A DNA stretch of 64,000 nucleotides from Ampullaceana balthica. Lineage: Eukaryota; Mollusca; Gastropoda; Lymnaeidae. Each line of letters begins with the position of its first letter. The first letter of the stretch is position 1. Shown here one piece after another: positions 9,552 through 23,774 of this stretch. The translations under genes were made by a program, and so were the position numbers. The DNA lies in NCBI GenBank assembly GCA_944989445.1, contig CALYLW010000182.1, positions 992,501 through 1,056,500 of the forward strand, written 5' to 3'. The notes beneath the pieces were generated by a model that saw only the letters and a list, made by a program, of their open reading frames with translations, searched no databases and was not told where the DNA came from.

Positions 9552-12500
9552 CTAAAATGTATATATAAAAGTAAAATATTGTAAACATGAAGATGTTTAA
9601 GCAATATAATAAAAACGATATGGAAAACAAAATAACTGCAATAGTATATGCTTTTAGCAATGTAACATTATTTGACTTTATTTTTCCAGGTATTAGATAT
9701 ATCTAAATTTGATTGAACAACATGCACTGCTCATAATTTGCATTAGAATAATAAAATATAAAAGTATTTTAAAAATTAGTAAAACTTGGTTCAAATAAAA
9801 TTTTCTTTTCAGTAATAAAACAAATATCGTCCAGGAACCAAAATGAAAATGTGTATTGTTTTGAAAAATGTTGAATATACGTCCAATTAATTGATGTCAT
9901 CTTTTTAATTTTTTTTTAATTTTTTTTTGTAAGCATATTTTTCTGTTTTCTTTCCGTTTATTTCTGTTTTAACAGAAAGTTGCTTGAAATAAAATATTTT
10001 AAAAGTTTTTTTAAAGTTTTTTTTATGCAATCAGTAGTTCTCTAAACATGTAATTATTTAGAACTTAATTTAATTTAAGCCATCCTTTTATTTGACTATC
10101 TAGACTGAAATATAGATTTTTAAAATAAATTTTTTTGGTCTAAATACTGAATGCATATTTCTATTGCTCATTGACGCTAGAATCATTATAGAAAATAAGT
10201 ATTGTATTTACATAACGAAAGTGACGATTGAAGTTTTATCTTGTTAGGTAAAATTCGTATATTTCAAAAATACCATTCTTAAAAATGCACACTTTCTTAC
10301 CTTACTGGCGCATATTCCGTAACTGGCATCTCAAATTTATACTTCCAACATATTTTGAATATGCTCACAATGATTAAAATCATGATCTTAAGGCCAGTTA
10401 AAAACAAGCCGACAATTAAATGCAAGTGAAATTGGACATGGCTTATCGACTTGTTGGAATTTTCGTCTATACCTAAAGATAAATAATATTTTATTGAAAA
10501 CGTATTCTTTTATAGAAGCACTGTTCTACCATCGATATCAATGTTTACGTATACATAGTTCATTGTTACGATAGGGAGTTGTTATAAACAATTAAGCGTA
10601 GAATTCATCTATTCTAATTAATTTTTAAACCATTGAATTTTTTAAAAAGCTGTATGTATAGACAACCAGGCATATTTTTACGGAAACTCGCATTTATAGC
10701 AAACAATGCTCTGTGTGGGCGTAAATAAATACGTCCATCCATTTTTATATAATCTCAATTATTTGTACTTTAATATAATTTTTATTATTTTTCAAAATAG
10801 ATAAAAATAATAACAATAGCAAAATGTGATGATTTCTATAGCGCAGCAGTACCCCAGCAAGTAGTTGGGCTCACAGCGCTTCTCATAAATATTAATAACA
10901 TACATATTGACTATCAATGCATTCAATGTAAAACATTCATATCCTAATCACAACATATAATAACATTACGGTGCACATGAGCAACCTATTATTTCCTGAC
11001 TATGTAAGCTTAAATTTCATTTTTTTAAAGGACATAAGTTTTTAAACCTAAGAACACAAAAAAAGATGTTTTTTTTTAAATCTTCTTTAAAAAAATAAAT
11101 AAATAATAGAATTGAAAACTGTGTTTAAAAAAATAACATAAAACAATAATAATTATATACACGCAGTTAAGAAATCTAAACTAAGAAAATACAATAAGAT
11201 TAAATATGTACATGTACTTACCTGTTATGATCATGCAGTCTATTTGATCGTATTGTCCAGAGAGACTACAAGCAGCAAACTTTAGCGTCATATTTATAGC
11301 CTGATGATTCATTATAGTTTTATAGACTTGCAACGTATTAGTACTCTGTTCTGCTTCAGTAGTGTCATTCCATTGAATGTTTATAGCGCATGGCAATGCT
11401 TCTATTTTACACTCAAAATAAACACTCAATTGTTTGTCAGTTACGTTAATAAAGTAAGAGGTCCTTAAAGGCTCATTTACTCTTTCATTATTTATCATTA
11501 GCGTTATCGACTTATTTCTTGGATCTGTAAGAAAAATTTGTTTCATTTATTATTTAAACATAACGGAAAAAATGAAAATAACAATAATTATTTATGAAAT
11601 TAATTTTAAATTCGTTTCTATCAATTGTGTCTAAAAAAAGACATACATACAAATATCGCCAGTATGGTTAAAGGAAATTTAGACTCCCATTAGTATTAGC
11701 GCGCATATTACACAAAAATTTACCAGGAATGCATGTAAATATTGTATTTCATTGTTATCTTACTAGTTTTATTATAAAATGATCAAAATCTAATTTTAGA
11801 ACATATTTCTGAAGAACAGTCCGTACTAAATTTAGCAGTGTTAATTTGTTCGCGTTATTATTATTATTATTTTGACCAACAGTCCTCATGAGTCACAAGA
11901 GCAAGTGGTCAATATATCCGAGTTTTAGTGACCCGAAGTTATATTTTAATAATTGTCTTTACTTTATTTTTAATTTTTGAATATCCCGTTTTAACATGAA
12001 AAGAAAATGGTCGTCTATTTTTCTGAAAATTTATATCAGTGTGAAATATTAATTAACACTCCAAAGGGAATTTGCTAACATCGACATATATATAATTCAC
12101 CAGTACAAGCACAAGAAGTGTGCAAATTAGCGGGACAGTTCATTTTTGGCAAGCGATGGTAGTAAAGGGTATTTGGGTGGGGGGGCGCGTGGGTGGGGGG
12201 CGCGGTAACAACAACCACAGAGTGAATGTCTCGAGACTAACACTGTGTCTTTGACCTCGACGTTCACTCGCGTTGTTGTCATTTCTTTGAGCTGCTGTTT
12301 GTGTCCATTCTCCCCCCCCCCGCCCCCGTCCTTCTTTGCAGTATCTATGAGCAAGTTCGCAGCGTATGCTAGCTAGGCCACGAGTCGTATCTAGTAGTCA
12401 ATATTATCGTTAACTTAAAATCTAAACAAATTCAACTTAAAGGTAATTAATTTTCTTTCGTGTGGACTCTAGAATGTTTAAGTTAATTAATTAATGTTAT

Positions 12501-15500
12501 CTTTTTTTTAAATAGTACTAAGCTTAATACACTGGGAACAAGAAAGTGCGGCACCTTGACAACTGTTTGGTATAGGCCACTGAAGGTGCCGCTCACGCAA
12601 TGACCTAGCTTAATTTCAAAACGTTGCAAAAACACCGTTTCCTAGATAAATAGCTTTCGCAGGTTCAGTTACGACAAATTTGGAAATACATGTATATATA
12701 TATGATCTGCCAGCTTGACGAGGCCTGCTAGTAAAATCATGAGCCAGGGCTTTAAAGATTTAATGAAATTAACACCAAAAAATAATGTACATATTATATT
12801 GTCTCAACATCAAACCATCTCATGGGTTGTTGTTTTTTAAATTAAAATTTATTATGTAAACAAAAGCACATTTTTTGGCATTTGCTAACAATTTAGGACA
12901 CGCTTTAGTATTATGTGATGATTCGTAATTGAAATTTCTACGTGCTTTATCCCAGTTATCCTTCGTTTTAGCTATAGGTCACCATTGTTTATATAAGTTC
13001 GCATTGTTGAAGGATATCGTTACGACTATTGTTATAGAGACTCCTTTTTTAAAAAATCCTTTATATTAACTCGTGGTGTCTGCGGTGGACCGACCTTGTC
13101 GCCAAACCTTTTGATCGATTTTTAACCCACTTGCTCGCAAGATAGCGAGCTGAAATTTTGCAGGCAGTTTTGTACCGATAATAAAAACAATTTATCAAAA
13201 TTTCAGATCGATCGCATGTACCGTAATTAAATTATTGATTTTTTAGATTATTTTATTTATTCCTATGTATCATGCTATTTTTTTAGATAGAGCGTCGCGG
13301 TGCGTATTATATTGAACAACCTTTCTGTCGCGCAATAAGGTGCGTATTTTATTGACAGCTCTTTTTATAAACATATTCCTGATCGGTGCGCATTATATTA
13401 AACATGTTTTACAACACAACTGCAATTTTGTATTTCTGGATGGTCTGGCGCTGCGTATTATAATGAACATTCTTTTAGTTACGTCTCATACATAAAGGAT
13501 TTATAGTGAAAAACTTGGTTTTTTACGTTTTTTTTTATTAAATCCTTTATATTAACTCGTGGTGTCTGCTTGCTTGCACCCTTGAACCCTTGCACCCTTT
13601 GCGCCAAAACTTTGGATCAATTTTTAACCCACTTCCTCGTAAGCTAGCGAGCTGAAATTTTGCAGGCAGTTTCGTGCTGATAATAAAAACAACGTTTTAA
13701 AATTTCAGATCGATCACATGTACAGTAATTAAATTATTGATTTTTTAGATTATTTTATTTATTCCTTTGTATCATGTTATTTTTTTAGATTGAGTGTATG
13801 GGTGCGCATTATATTGAACAACCTTTCCTGATCGGTGCGCATTATATTAAACACGTTATACGAGACATAACTACAATTTTGTATTTTTGGATGGTCTTGC
13901 GCTGCGTATTATTATGATCATTCTTTTAGTTACGTCTCGTACGTAAAGGATTTATAGTGAAAAACTTGTTTTTTTACGTTTTTTTTTATTATAGCTTAAA
14001 ATGTATCTTGTGAAATTCCATTAAAAACTTTTTAAAATAAAAAAAAATATTTTAAAAAAAATAATAATAAGAATAATAATAAAATAATAAAAATTATTTA
14101 TAAATTATAATCACAATAATTTAAACTGTTTCATTAAAATATTTGAAAATATAAATTAGTTTTGGACAATGCACTCCTTTATCGGTAAAACTTAAAACCC
14201 TTCATCATTTTTGACAATCTTAATTAATTTAAATCGAGATGCATTTTTCAGTAAAATATACGTTGTTTTTGTTTTCGTTATTTATAGTTTGAATTCTTTT
14301 TTTTAAAATTAAAACTTTAAAAAAAAATAAGTTTAAATAAATACATACCTTGCACTAGAGGAAGATGTGTAGCATTGCTTTCAATTTTGTCCACTTTACA
14401 TCGAACTTTGCTATAGTTAACGTTTGCTGTTATTGTATATTCTATTACAAATTTATTTTCCCCAATTCTTAAACATTTGTAGAAAGATTTGTTGGTGCAT
14501 TCCGAAAACAGATCAATGGAACGCTCCTGAAAGAGTAAAGAACATTTTCAAACGTTGATTCAAATTAAAGATAACTTTGCATACATCAGTTTAAAATGAT
14601 CATCAATAAGTCTTCTGAACAATAATGTATTAGCTAGGAACTATTTCATGTTTATTGACTCTAATTTTTAAATAAATGAAAAAACTTAACTAGTAAATAC
14701 TATATGATATATTTAAATGATAAATATATTTCTTTACATATTATAATTTTTAGAAAACAGAAGTTGTGCGGCCATCGTTGATAAAAGATGAACTTGCATT
14801 CAATTATCTCTATTTTTTTCTTTACTTATTTAAAACATCAATCTACCTCCATCAAAATACCAGGCAACTCTAAAAATGACCTAATAATCTTCATTCAATT
14901 AGCTTTCGCGAGGTGGTAAAGGAAACTAATGTAATTACAGCACAAAACTGAGATGGTAACTCAAGAAAATATCTATATATATAATTCTCTTCATGGGACC
15001 ATGACAGGCAAGTGAGCTGCAAGTATGTGCAACCGAGCATGACGAATGACCCTCGCTCGGGTCAACTAAACACTGTTGGCAAGCGTGGTGGGATGAAATG
15101 AAAAAAAGGGGTGGGGGTGGGAGTGGGTGGCAACAATGCACTTGCGTTAACTTGCATTGTTCCTTCACAGTAAATGTGAAATTCGTAGTGTACTGGTTAT
15201 CACGTCCGCCTCATACGTTCAAGCCACAGCGAAAAGATTTTTTTTTAAATTTTTCAAAATGTCTGTTTGTGCCCGTTCTTTTACCCCTTTATTGCAAACA
15301 CTAGCTGATTTAGTTACGGGTGAAGACCATCCCTTAAACATAAACTGTGATTGGCCGACCCTAGCGAGGGTTAGTCATGTTTAGGGTTGTTAATTGCGTG
15401 TTGTTGTTTTCTGTTGTTTTTTAAAACCAATTATCGATTATGTAACTCCGATTTTAATACGATTATCATTTTATAGCTGACTTCATAGAAGTTAGGGGTG

Positions 15501-18500
15501 TACCGAATTTCTCCTGCAAACGTCTAGAAACCAACAATGAGTTGGCAGTTCCCCCCCCCCAAACCGACGTTCACTCGCGTTGTATTGATTTCTTCGTGCT
15601 GTAGTTTGTGTCCGTTATTTCTACACTTTCTTTGCACTCTCATGAGCAAGTCTGCGACGTATGCTACGCCGCGGGGCGTCTAGTGATATTATATTCTCAT
15701 TTATAAGATTTTACAGTTTTGTTGTACGCTGAACACATTTTTTAATCGTTCATAACTCTAGACTCGTTTTCGTAACAATGACTCAAGTTGATATTCCGAT
15801 GATTTATTTTTTCTTTGTATACATTTCGTAGATGTTTCCTAAATTAGATATATTAAGAAACAATATATTATTGAAGCTTAACCTGTTTAAAATCATTAGC
15901 TGTAAAAACCAACATCTGTAACTTTCAAAATACATAACGCAAAACATTCATCAATAATAAAAAATGTTTTTACCATATATTCCGGCGTATAAGACGAACT
16001 GGCGTATAAGACGACCGACCCCTTACTATTCCTTTAAATATATAGGTTTTAAGCTACTTTTACCGTATAATCCCCCCCCCTAACCCTCTTCCAACACACT
16101 ATAAGTTCGAAACTGGCTTCTTTTTTTTTCTTGATGGTGACATTTGGTGTTTTGACTGTTAGCCATTTGTATACTGTACTGTATTACGGTTCAGGTCAGA
16201 GCCGTCTTTACACCATTTTGGGCCCCCGGGCAAAGAAATAGTGTTGGGCCCCTGGGCAAAGAAAGAGTGCTGCCCCCCACCACCCCAGGAAAGAAAAATT
16301 AAGGGTTGATAATATTAAAAATAATATATTATTTATTTTATTGTCACTATACTAATTTCAATAAAATTGTTGTTAAGACATGCATGCTGTACAGCTGCAA
16401 CTATAAACAATATTAAAAATGAAAAACAGAGAAAAGAGATTTTATTTACATGTTTTATAGTATTGCTTATGATATTTACAAAAACAAAAACAAAAATTAC
16501 ACACAAAAACAGATATTTACATTTGTATTTTTAAATAAAATAATAAGCACAATAAAATATTACTTCTATTACACAAGGTAAAACAAAGGTATTAAAATTC
16601 GTAATGGAAAAAAAAGTGCATCGGAAGTAACGGTTTTAAATTCACTTAAGAAAGAAAACAGATTTCCAATTTGTGAATACGCCTCTGCACTTCTTGTTAG
16701 TTCAACGATTAAAGTGTCCAGAATAGGGAGGAATGTGCTGACCATCGTGTGTCAGACAGACGCTTGAACGCAACATCTTTTTCTAAATATGATGTCAATA
16801 CATTCCAGCGGAGTAAGTCTTCTCCGGCCCTATCATACCTACTAAAACGCACACTTCGAGTTCGTTCCCGTTTCTTTCCATCATAGTAATCGGCATCTGG
16901 ACACATACTCCTGGCTTTGAATTCATATTCACTGAATTCGTTTCTAGCTTCCTGAAGATAGCTTTTCAGCGACTCAAGAAGTTTTATGGCAACTATGATG
17001 TTCACATCCTTAGATTGTAAAACTTTGCTGGTTGTATTCATCCTTTCTAGAATATCCTTCTAAAGAATTGTAAGAAAGATTGTTTCTAGGTGTTTCATTT
17101 TTTTTGCTCAAACCTTCCGCCTCACGCCTTGTTTTCACTTGCTGTTCATTGTCACCTGATGTAGAATCCAGTGCATGTTCTATTTTGTCCAAACCCCTAC
17201 ACAAAGCATGAAAAGCATCAAAATGTGCTGACCAACGTGTGTCAGACAGACGCTTGAACACAAACATCTTTTTCTAAATATGATGTCAATACATTCCATC
17301 GATGAGTAGAACCAGCAAAAAATGTATACAGGTGCTGAACAAAGTCAAAGAATTTTAAATACTTTAGACCACACTCTGCAGATTTTACTCCCCCCAAATT
17401 CAGGCTGTGTCCTGAACAAGGGACATAGATGGCTAACTCATTGAGTTCATGAATACGTGCCTGCAATCCGGTGTATCGTTCAGACATATTTGACGCAATA
17501 TCGTATGATTGGCCACGGCAGTTTGATAGTGGAATTTTGTTCTCTTTAAGAAAATCCACAACAGTGCCTGTTAAATCCTTTGATCCATGAGAAAAGATTA
17601 GGATGAACATCAAGAAACGTTCCACAGGTTCGCGGCCTTTAATGTATTGGGCACTAAATGTCAGTTGATCTATGTGTGAGATGTCTGGAGAAGAATCTAC
17701 ACTCATTGAATAATACTTTGACTCTTTTAATTTTTCAAGAATAGTACCAAGAACCCATTGTCCCATTAATTAAATAAATTCCTCAAAAATATTGGCAGAT
17801 AAATATGACGTATTTCCTTTTCCAGGATTTCCATACATTTTAAGATGTTCCTCCAGGAAAGGAAAAAATTCACTCAGTAGCTCTAGTACACCTAAATAGT
17901 CATCATTATTTGCTGATCCAATAATCTGATTTTCGCCACGAAATGGCAAACCTATGGAAGCAAGAAAACGTATTACAGAAACCAAACGTGTCAACACTTT
18001 ATGCCAATATTCCTGCTCTGAGCGATGTTTCTTAAGTAATAATGAATCTACACTTCCAGTTTCTTTATGCCTTATCAAATATTTCATCATGCACTTTCTA
18101 TGTTCTTCTCCATTTTCATGTTCTACAATAACATTGCTATGCTTCCAGTCATTGAACCCCGATGTAGCAAAAGAAGATTCTTTCTTTGACAAGAAGCGAC
18201 ATGGAAAGCAATACAAACGACCTTGGGATGGTGAATAGAGTGCCCAGTGCCCATTCACGTTAAAAAAATATCCATTCCGTAGTTCACGTTTGAGCAAATT
18301 GTCTGTTAAATACCTTGCCGTCATATTTAAATCAATTTATTTTGTTTTAATAAGTTGTAATATTAAACATACACTGAGTTTACTTCACAATCAAATGAAA
18401 CTTTAAAAAAATATTATTTTAATTTACTTTTAAGCTAGCAGCATAGGGTAATGTGGTAGAACGCAGAACAAACTCTTCCTGAAGAATTGGACATCCTTAA

Positions 18501-21500
18501 ATGCATAGTGTTGCAGAAATGCAAGAAACTAATCGCGGTCAAAACGTTGCTAAAATTAGATTGGAACCAACGCATAATGTTACAGTATTCCAACATAGCT
18601 ATACTGTATTGTGACCTACATTTTTAAACTGGCGCATTAGAAAGCTTTCACTTCCGTCCATTTAAAAATGTTTTTTTAGAAAAGTTCAAGGTTGGAAGTT
18701 ATTGATAAACTTAAAGGGCCCGTTCGCAAAGGGCCCATGCTCGTAGGCCCCCGGGCAAATGCTCAACGGGCCTATGGGGTAAGACGGCTCTGGTTCAGGT
18801 GCTGTACTTTATGAACAGATACAAATACAATAAGACGATACCTGGCGTATAAGACGATCGCGGACTTTGGAGTAGATTTTGGGGGGTTAAAGTCGTCTTA
18901 TACGCGGAATATACGGTAATTGTTTTCACCCAGCTTCCTGTTTATGTTGTGTAGTTTCGCAGTTGGGTGTTTTGTTTACACCTAAAAGACCATCGCCATA
19001 CATAGACTCATTTTAAGAAATAATAGGATTCAATATATTTTTAATTTCTTAATGCAAATTAAATTTTCATATATACTTGTTTACTAATTTGTCAACGATT
19101 GTTTAATTTTACATACTTTATAACTAAATAGGTGATAAGTTTTCCAAACTCAACAACGACAAAAACAGCTTTATTTAATCTTGTTAGTCTAATAAAATAT
19201 TATTCTTAAACTGTCTTGATGAGTTCAATAAATGATAAAGACTTTCTTGAAAAATGTTGGGGTTTTAAAGGCAAGATTAGTAATCTTAAAGGAAAGATTT
19301 ATTATTATTTTTTGTTGATGTTTCAAATGCAGTGTTGAATGATTTCTTATCAGCCTCAAAATTTCTTTAGCCTTATGACATTGCAATTATTATTTTGCTT
19401 TGCATATTTCTCTAAAACGAATAATTGCAGTGCGCTTTAACATATTCTTGGCTTTAAATGAAACAGTGTTTTTAAGGTAATATGCTTTGATTAAGCTTTG
19501 CCAATTTTTTATAAACTCCTACTTCCGGCTGTTACCATGAAATGTTTTGGAAAGAGAAATGTTAAATCAATTTTGTGTAGCATTATTATTTTTAAAAGTC
19601 AAATTTAATAAAGATAATTGTTGCAATGCTTTTTAAGAAGTGACGACTCTCATGTCATATTTCTCTTTTACATTATTACAGAAACATATTTTCCAGTATT
19701 TATCATCTTAATGAATTGTACAACTATATGACACACTTAATAGTAGCAAATTTTCAGATAACATTATGTGCTGCAAATGTTTTTTAAGAAGAAGTAACAA
19801 CTAGATACACAACATTTATCAATAAGTGATCCGATTTAATGCAAAGTAATTCCTTGTCGTTTCATAAATACACAATTTTGCTTGTGTTCCCACTTAGTTA
19901 TTTTATAAAACATGGTTTGAATATTCTCTAGGGTCTATGACAACGTTAATCTCGCATTTCAGATTCGTCGTAAAAGTAACCGTATTTTTTTTTACTTATT
20001 ATGTTTTTCAATATTTCTCTATCGATTGTGCAGAGCAGAACTCTCAATATTATTTTACATTTTTAGCAACCACGATTTTTTTAATATAAAGTTCCACAAT
20101 GGTGTTCTATTTTTTTTTGTTTTAAGTTATGCTCATGGGATATAATTTTATCAACAAAATATAATTGTGGTTCGGGAATTTATTGTGTCCAGGAAACCCG
20201 CCTTTCCCAATTCCGCAACAGAGAAGTTGTGGTAATGTTTGATATTTCATTTAAATTTAATCTATGCCATAAATATGTATTTTGATTTTAATAATTGTGT
20301 AATATATAGATACGAAATTAATCCTATACGGGGTGGCTTTCGCATCTTGGTACTTTCGTATCTCGAACAATCATTAACGTGTAAAATACCTAATCCGTTT
20401 CAGGCCACACAGAAACAACACTAGGAAATTGAAAATATCATAGTATACTATAGACAAACGAGGTAGGATACTTTAATCCTTAAACGAAAACTTTATATAC
20501 ATAAAGAAATAAATAAAACAGAATAAAATAAATGAAAAATAATATCTATACAAATAAGAACTTTTACCTTTCGAGTGAGGCGATAAATTATAAATTTCTT
20601 TGAAGCCATGGCAATAAAAAAAACGCGTTACAAAGATTTCGCGAAAATATTCACGAATTTAGGACACCAACAACACACGAACTGCACAGTAAATATAGCA
20701 TGCATGACACACATATATATATAATTATATTTTTGACGTAATGTTTAAAAATCGAATGTTAATACATTACAAAGAAAAAGATATTAAATAACTATTTACG
20801 TCTTGAAATAGGTCCTCATCACTTCTGTCGCTAAACTGAAACTTCACATAAGCTTCTTTATTGTGGATATCCAAGCTTGTTGTGTCGACTATACATTTGA
20901 GCTTACAAGTATCTTGTATGACTGTACCTTCACATTTTGTTATGCAATGTGGTTCCTCCAACACTATTGGGGCTAACTTAAAGCCTAGAGAATTATATTA
21001 AATAAAGAAAGTTATCTGTATGTGTTTTTGATGTTATTTATTTTTTAACAGAAATGCAATACGTAATAAAAATATATTATAAAAAATAATAATTTAAATA
21101 ATTGCTTATAAATATTTATAATTACACCTGATCTATTATAGACTAGTCATGGTAAGATTACGTTTAAAGTGTAGATATTGCGTTCTCTTTAAAAATCCAA
21201 AAGCTTAACAATTTTGTAAAATAAACTAGCTGATACGTCATAGCTTGCAACGATGTTAGTATAAATAAAATTCAAATAAATCAATGAATGGTACTTTTAA
21301 AAAAAAATTATTTGAGAAACCTTCGCGGAAGTGGACTTAAACTTTAAAAAAATGTCACCTGATTAAAATAATATTTAAAAGACTTTCTTTAAAAACAAAT
21401 GAATAACTAATATCCTATGTCCCGTAAATAATTGATAGCTAAATAATAAAGATATTGCCATTTTACTCAATTACATATAACATTTTCTGGGCAATTAAGA

Positions 21501-23738
21501 TAAAAAAATATTGATAAAGATTATATCAATAGATCAAATAATAAAAAGCCCTCGTGCCCAAATGGTGCAAGATGTAAAATTTCAAAAACATATATATTGC
21601 AAGCTGGATCAACGTGGAAATGTGTGATAATATTTATAAAGATGGAGTGACATTATGTGGTAAATAAAGTTGTAAAAGCTTACAACAACAAAAACTACAA
21701 AGATTTTTTGAGCTTTGCCAAAATGAATGGATATTAGGAGTTCAAATCCCCATAGTATTCTAATATGGGCAGTCAAGTATTTATGTACCGAATTTGGTCA
21801 AGATCTATCCATCAACCCTGCAGCCTATGCTTAAAATAATGTTTAATGTTTATTTGAGGGAAGAACGACATTTTGCATCCCCCGACACCCATATAATTGG
21901 TATTAACACGAAAAAAAAGAAAAAAAAAGAACACTATGCGAAAGTATACTAAACAACTACAAACAGTTTTATGTCAAGAAAAATGGAGCATGTAGCCAAA
22001 ATTTCAATTAATATTAATATAGCTCATAAATAAATGTATTAGGGCTGCGGAAATTAGCGATTAATTTCTCGATTAATCGATAACATTTTTTAACGATTAA
22101 AATGTTTTTAACGATTAATCGACCCACCACTTATAAATGTACTGGAAGTGAAAAAGTTAAATATTTTGGCCAATAAATTTAAACTAATTTCCGGACGATT
22201 ACACGAACAATTTTTCCAAACTATTGATTGACGTGAATGTTCAAAATGTTGATAAAGGTTATGTGTCCATTGAGTACAATCGTTTGCTTACCATTCAATG
22301 TTTCTTCTAAGTCTAAGCTTCGCTGGTCTGTGTGAAAATTAAACTAAAAACTCGTGTGTGCACAACGTCCATTTTTGTGAGCAATATTTTACAAATTTTG
22401 CTGCGCAGCGATTCTAAACTCCTGCGTGGCGTCGGTCAAATATCTGCGCAGCTGAGACAATCTAAAGCTATGTGAATGATTGCTCAGCTCGGCTGGTTAT
22501 ATTGTCAATAAGACCCACTCATCACTTCAACTTCAACTAAATAATGTCAATACTGTTTGTGTTGTTGGTTAAAAGACGTCATATAAAGAAGACAACCCAG
22601 TGTTATTTCGATTTTCGATAAGTACGTTTAATAAATGTTACTTATGACACCACAAATTTCTTTTTTTTTGCTTTTATCAAAATTAACGATTAGTTAATGG
22701 TTAATTTTTCTAAAGTTAACGATTAAATTTAAATTAATCCTTAACAGCACTACAATATATATATACATATAACTATCCTATATAACAAAAGGCAATTTTC
22801 CGTGCGGCAATCGATAGCCATTGGTCCCTCAAACTCCTACAGACTCCTACAGCCGATCACTGGTGGAGAAAAATTAAAACTCATTTACAAATTGAACGAC
22901 TTTCAAAACGAGTTATTTTTGGTGCAGTTTTTTTCCAAGAGTTTTTTTTTGAGCGGTGCGCGTTGGCATTTGTAGTCAATAACTTTGTTTTTATGGGTTA
23001 TTTATTATAACTTGACACACGGCGGTGTGGGGGGGGGGTAGGGTCTCTGGACAGACCAAGGTGTTGGGGGAGCTAGGGTCTCTGGACAGACCACTGTGTG
23101 GGGGGAGGTTGGATCTCTGGCAAAGGCTCTGGTTGAAACGACGGCTGGTGACGTTTCATTTTCATTTTGGAGTCAGATGTGAATGTTGTGATGTCCTACT
23201 GTGAACTTCACAGGTTACCATTCACTTATTCTCGTCCTTTGACGGGCTTTCTTTGCTAGCATATATATATTAGTGCTGGTACTGATTAAAAAAGGTGTTT
23301 CGATTAATCGTGGAAAAATTAATAGATTAATCGATTAATTTCTATTAATTTAATTTTATAACACATATATAGATCCCATTTAGTTGCGATTCCTTATTTT
23401 GCGAAATCTGTTAAGTCGCGGTAAATCCATGGCTCCCAAATTGTGTGACGTAACACAGCAAATTCGTTCGGCTGTGCAAGAAATGAGGATGAAAAACATT
23501 ATTGTTTACGTTTGCACTTCAAAATGAATAATAATAATAATAATACGATGGGAAAATATGTAAGTAACAAAAAATATGAATCATTTATAAATTTGAAGAA
23601 AAAAATATTAGAAATATTTTCTTAAATTTTAATCGAAACAAATAAATTGTAATCCATTAAAATGTTAAACGATTAATAGATTAATTAATCGTTAATTTCC
23701 GAATCCCTAACATATATTTATATATAAACATATATGTA

Positions 23739-23774
<36 letters not shown>

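Larger units (their letters stand above)
15973..18916. mobile_element. Mariner-like non-autonomous element interrupted by a hAT
   Basis: Ends are CCATATATTCCGGCGTATAA on the left and its imperfect inverse (TTATACGCGGAATATACGG) on the right, flanked by TA on both sides. 'GCGTATAAGACGA' repeats follow inside each end. The TA duplication fits Tc1/mariner. Almost all of its length is the hAT element at 16197-18792. Confidence 0.65.

Noticed and set aside
9383..9604. A separate 73-codon gene
   Set aside because: Its first part is the pyrimidine-rich intron before an acceptor; the phase-matched part fits as the receptor's last exon.
15182..15232. tRNA-Val gene
   Set aside because: Only the 5' half matches; T arm, B box and acceptor 3' strand are missing.
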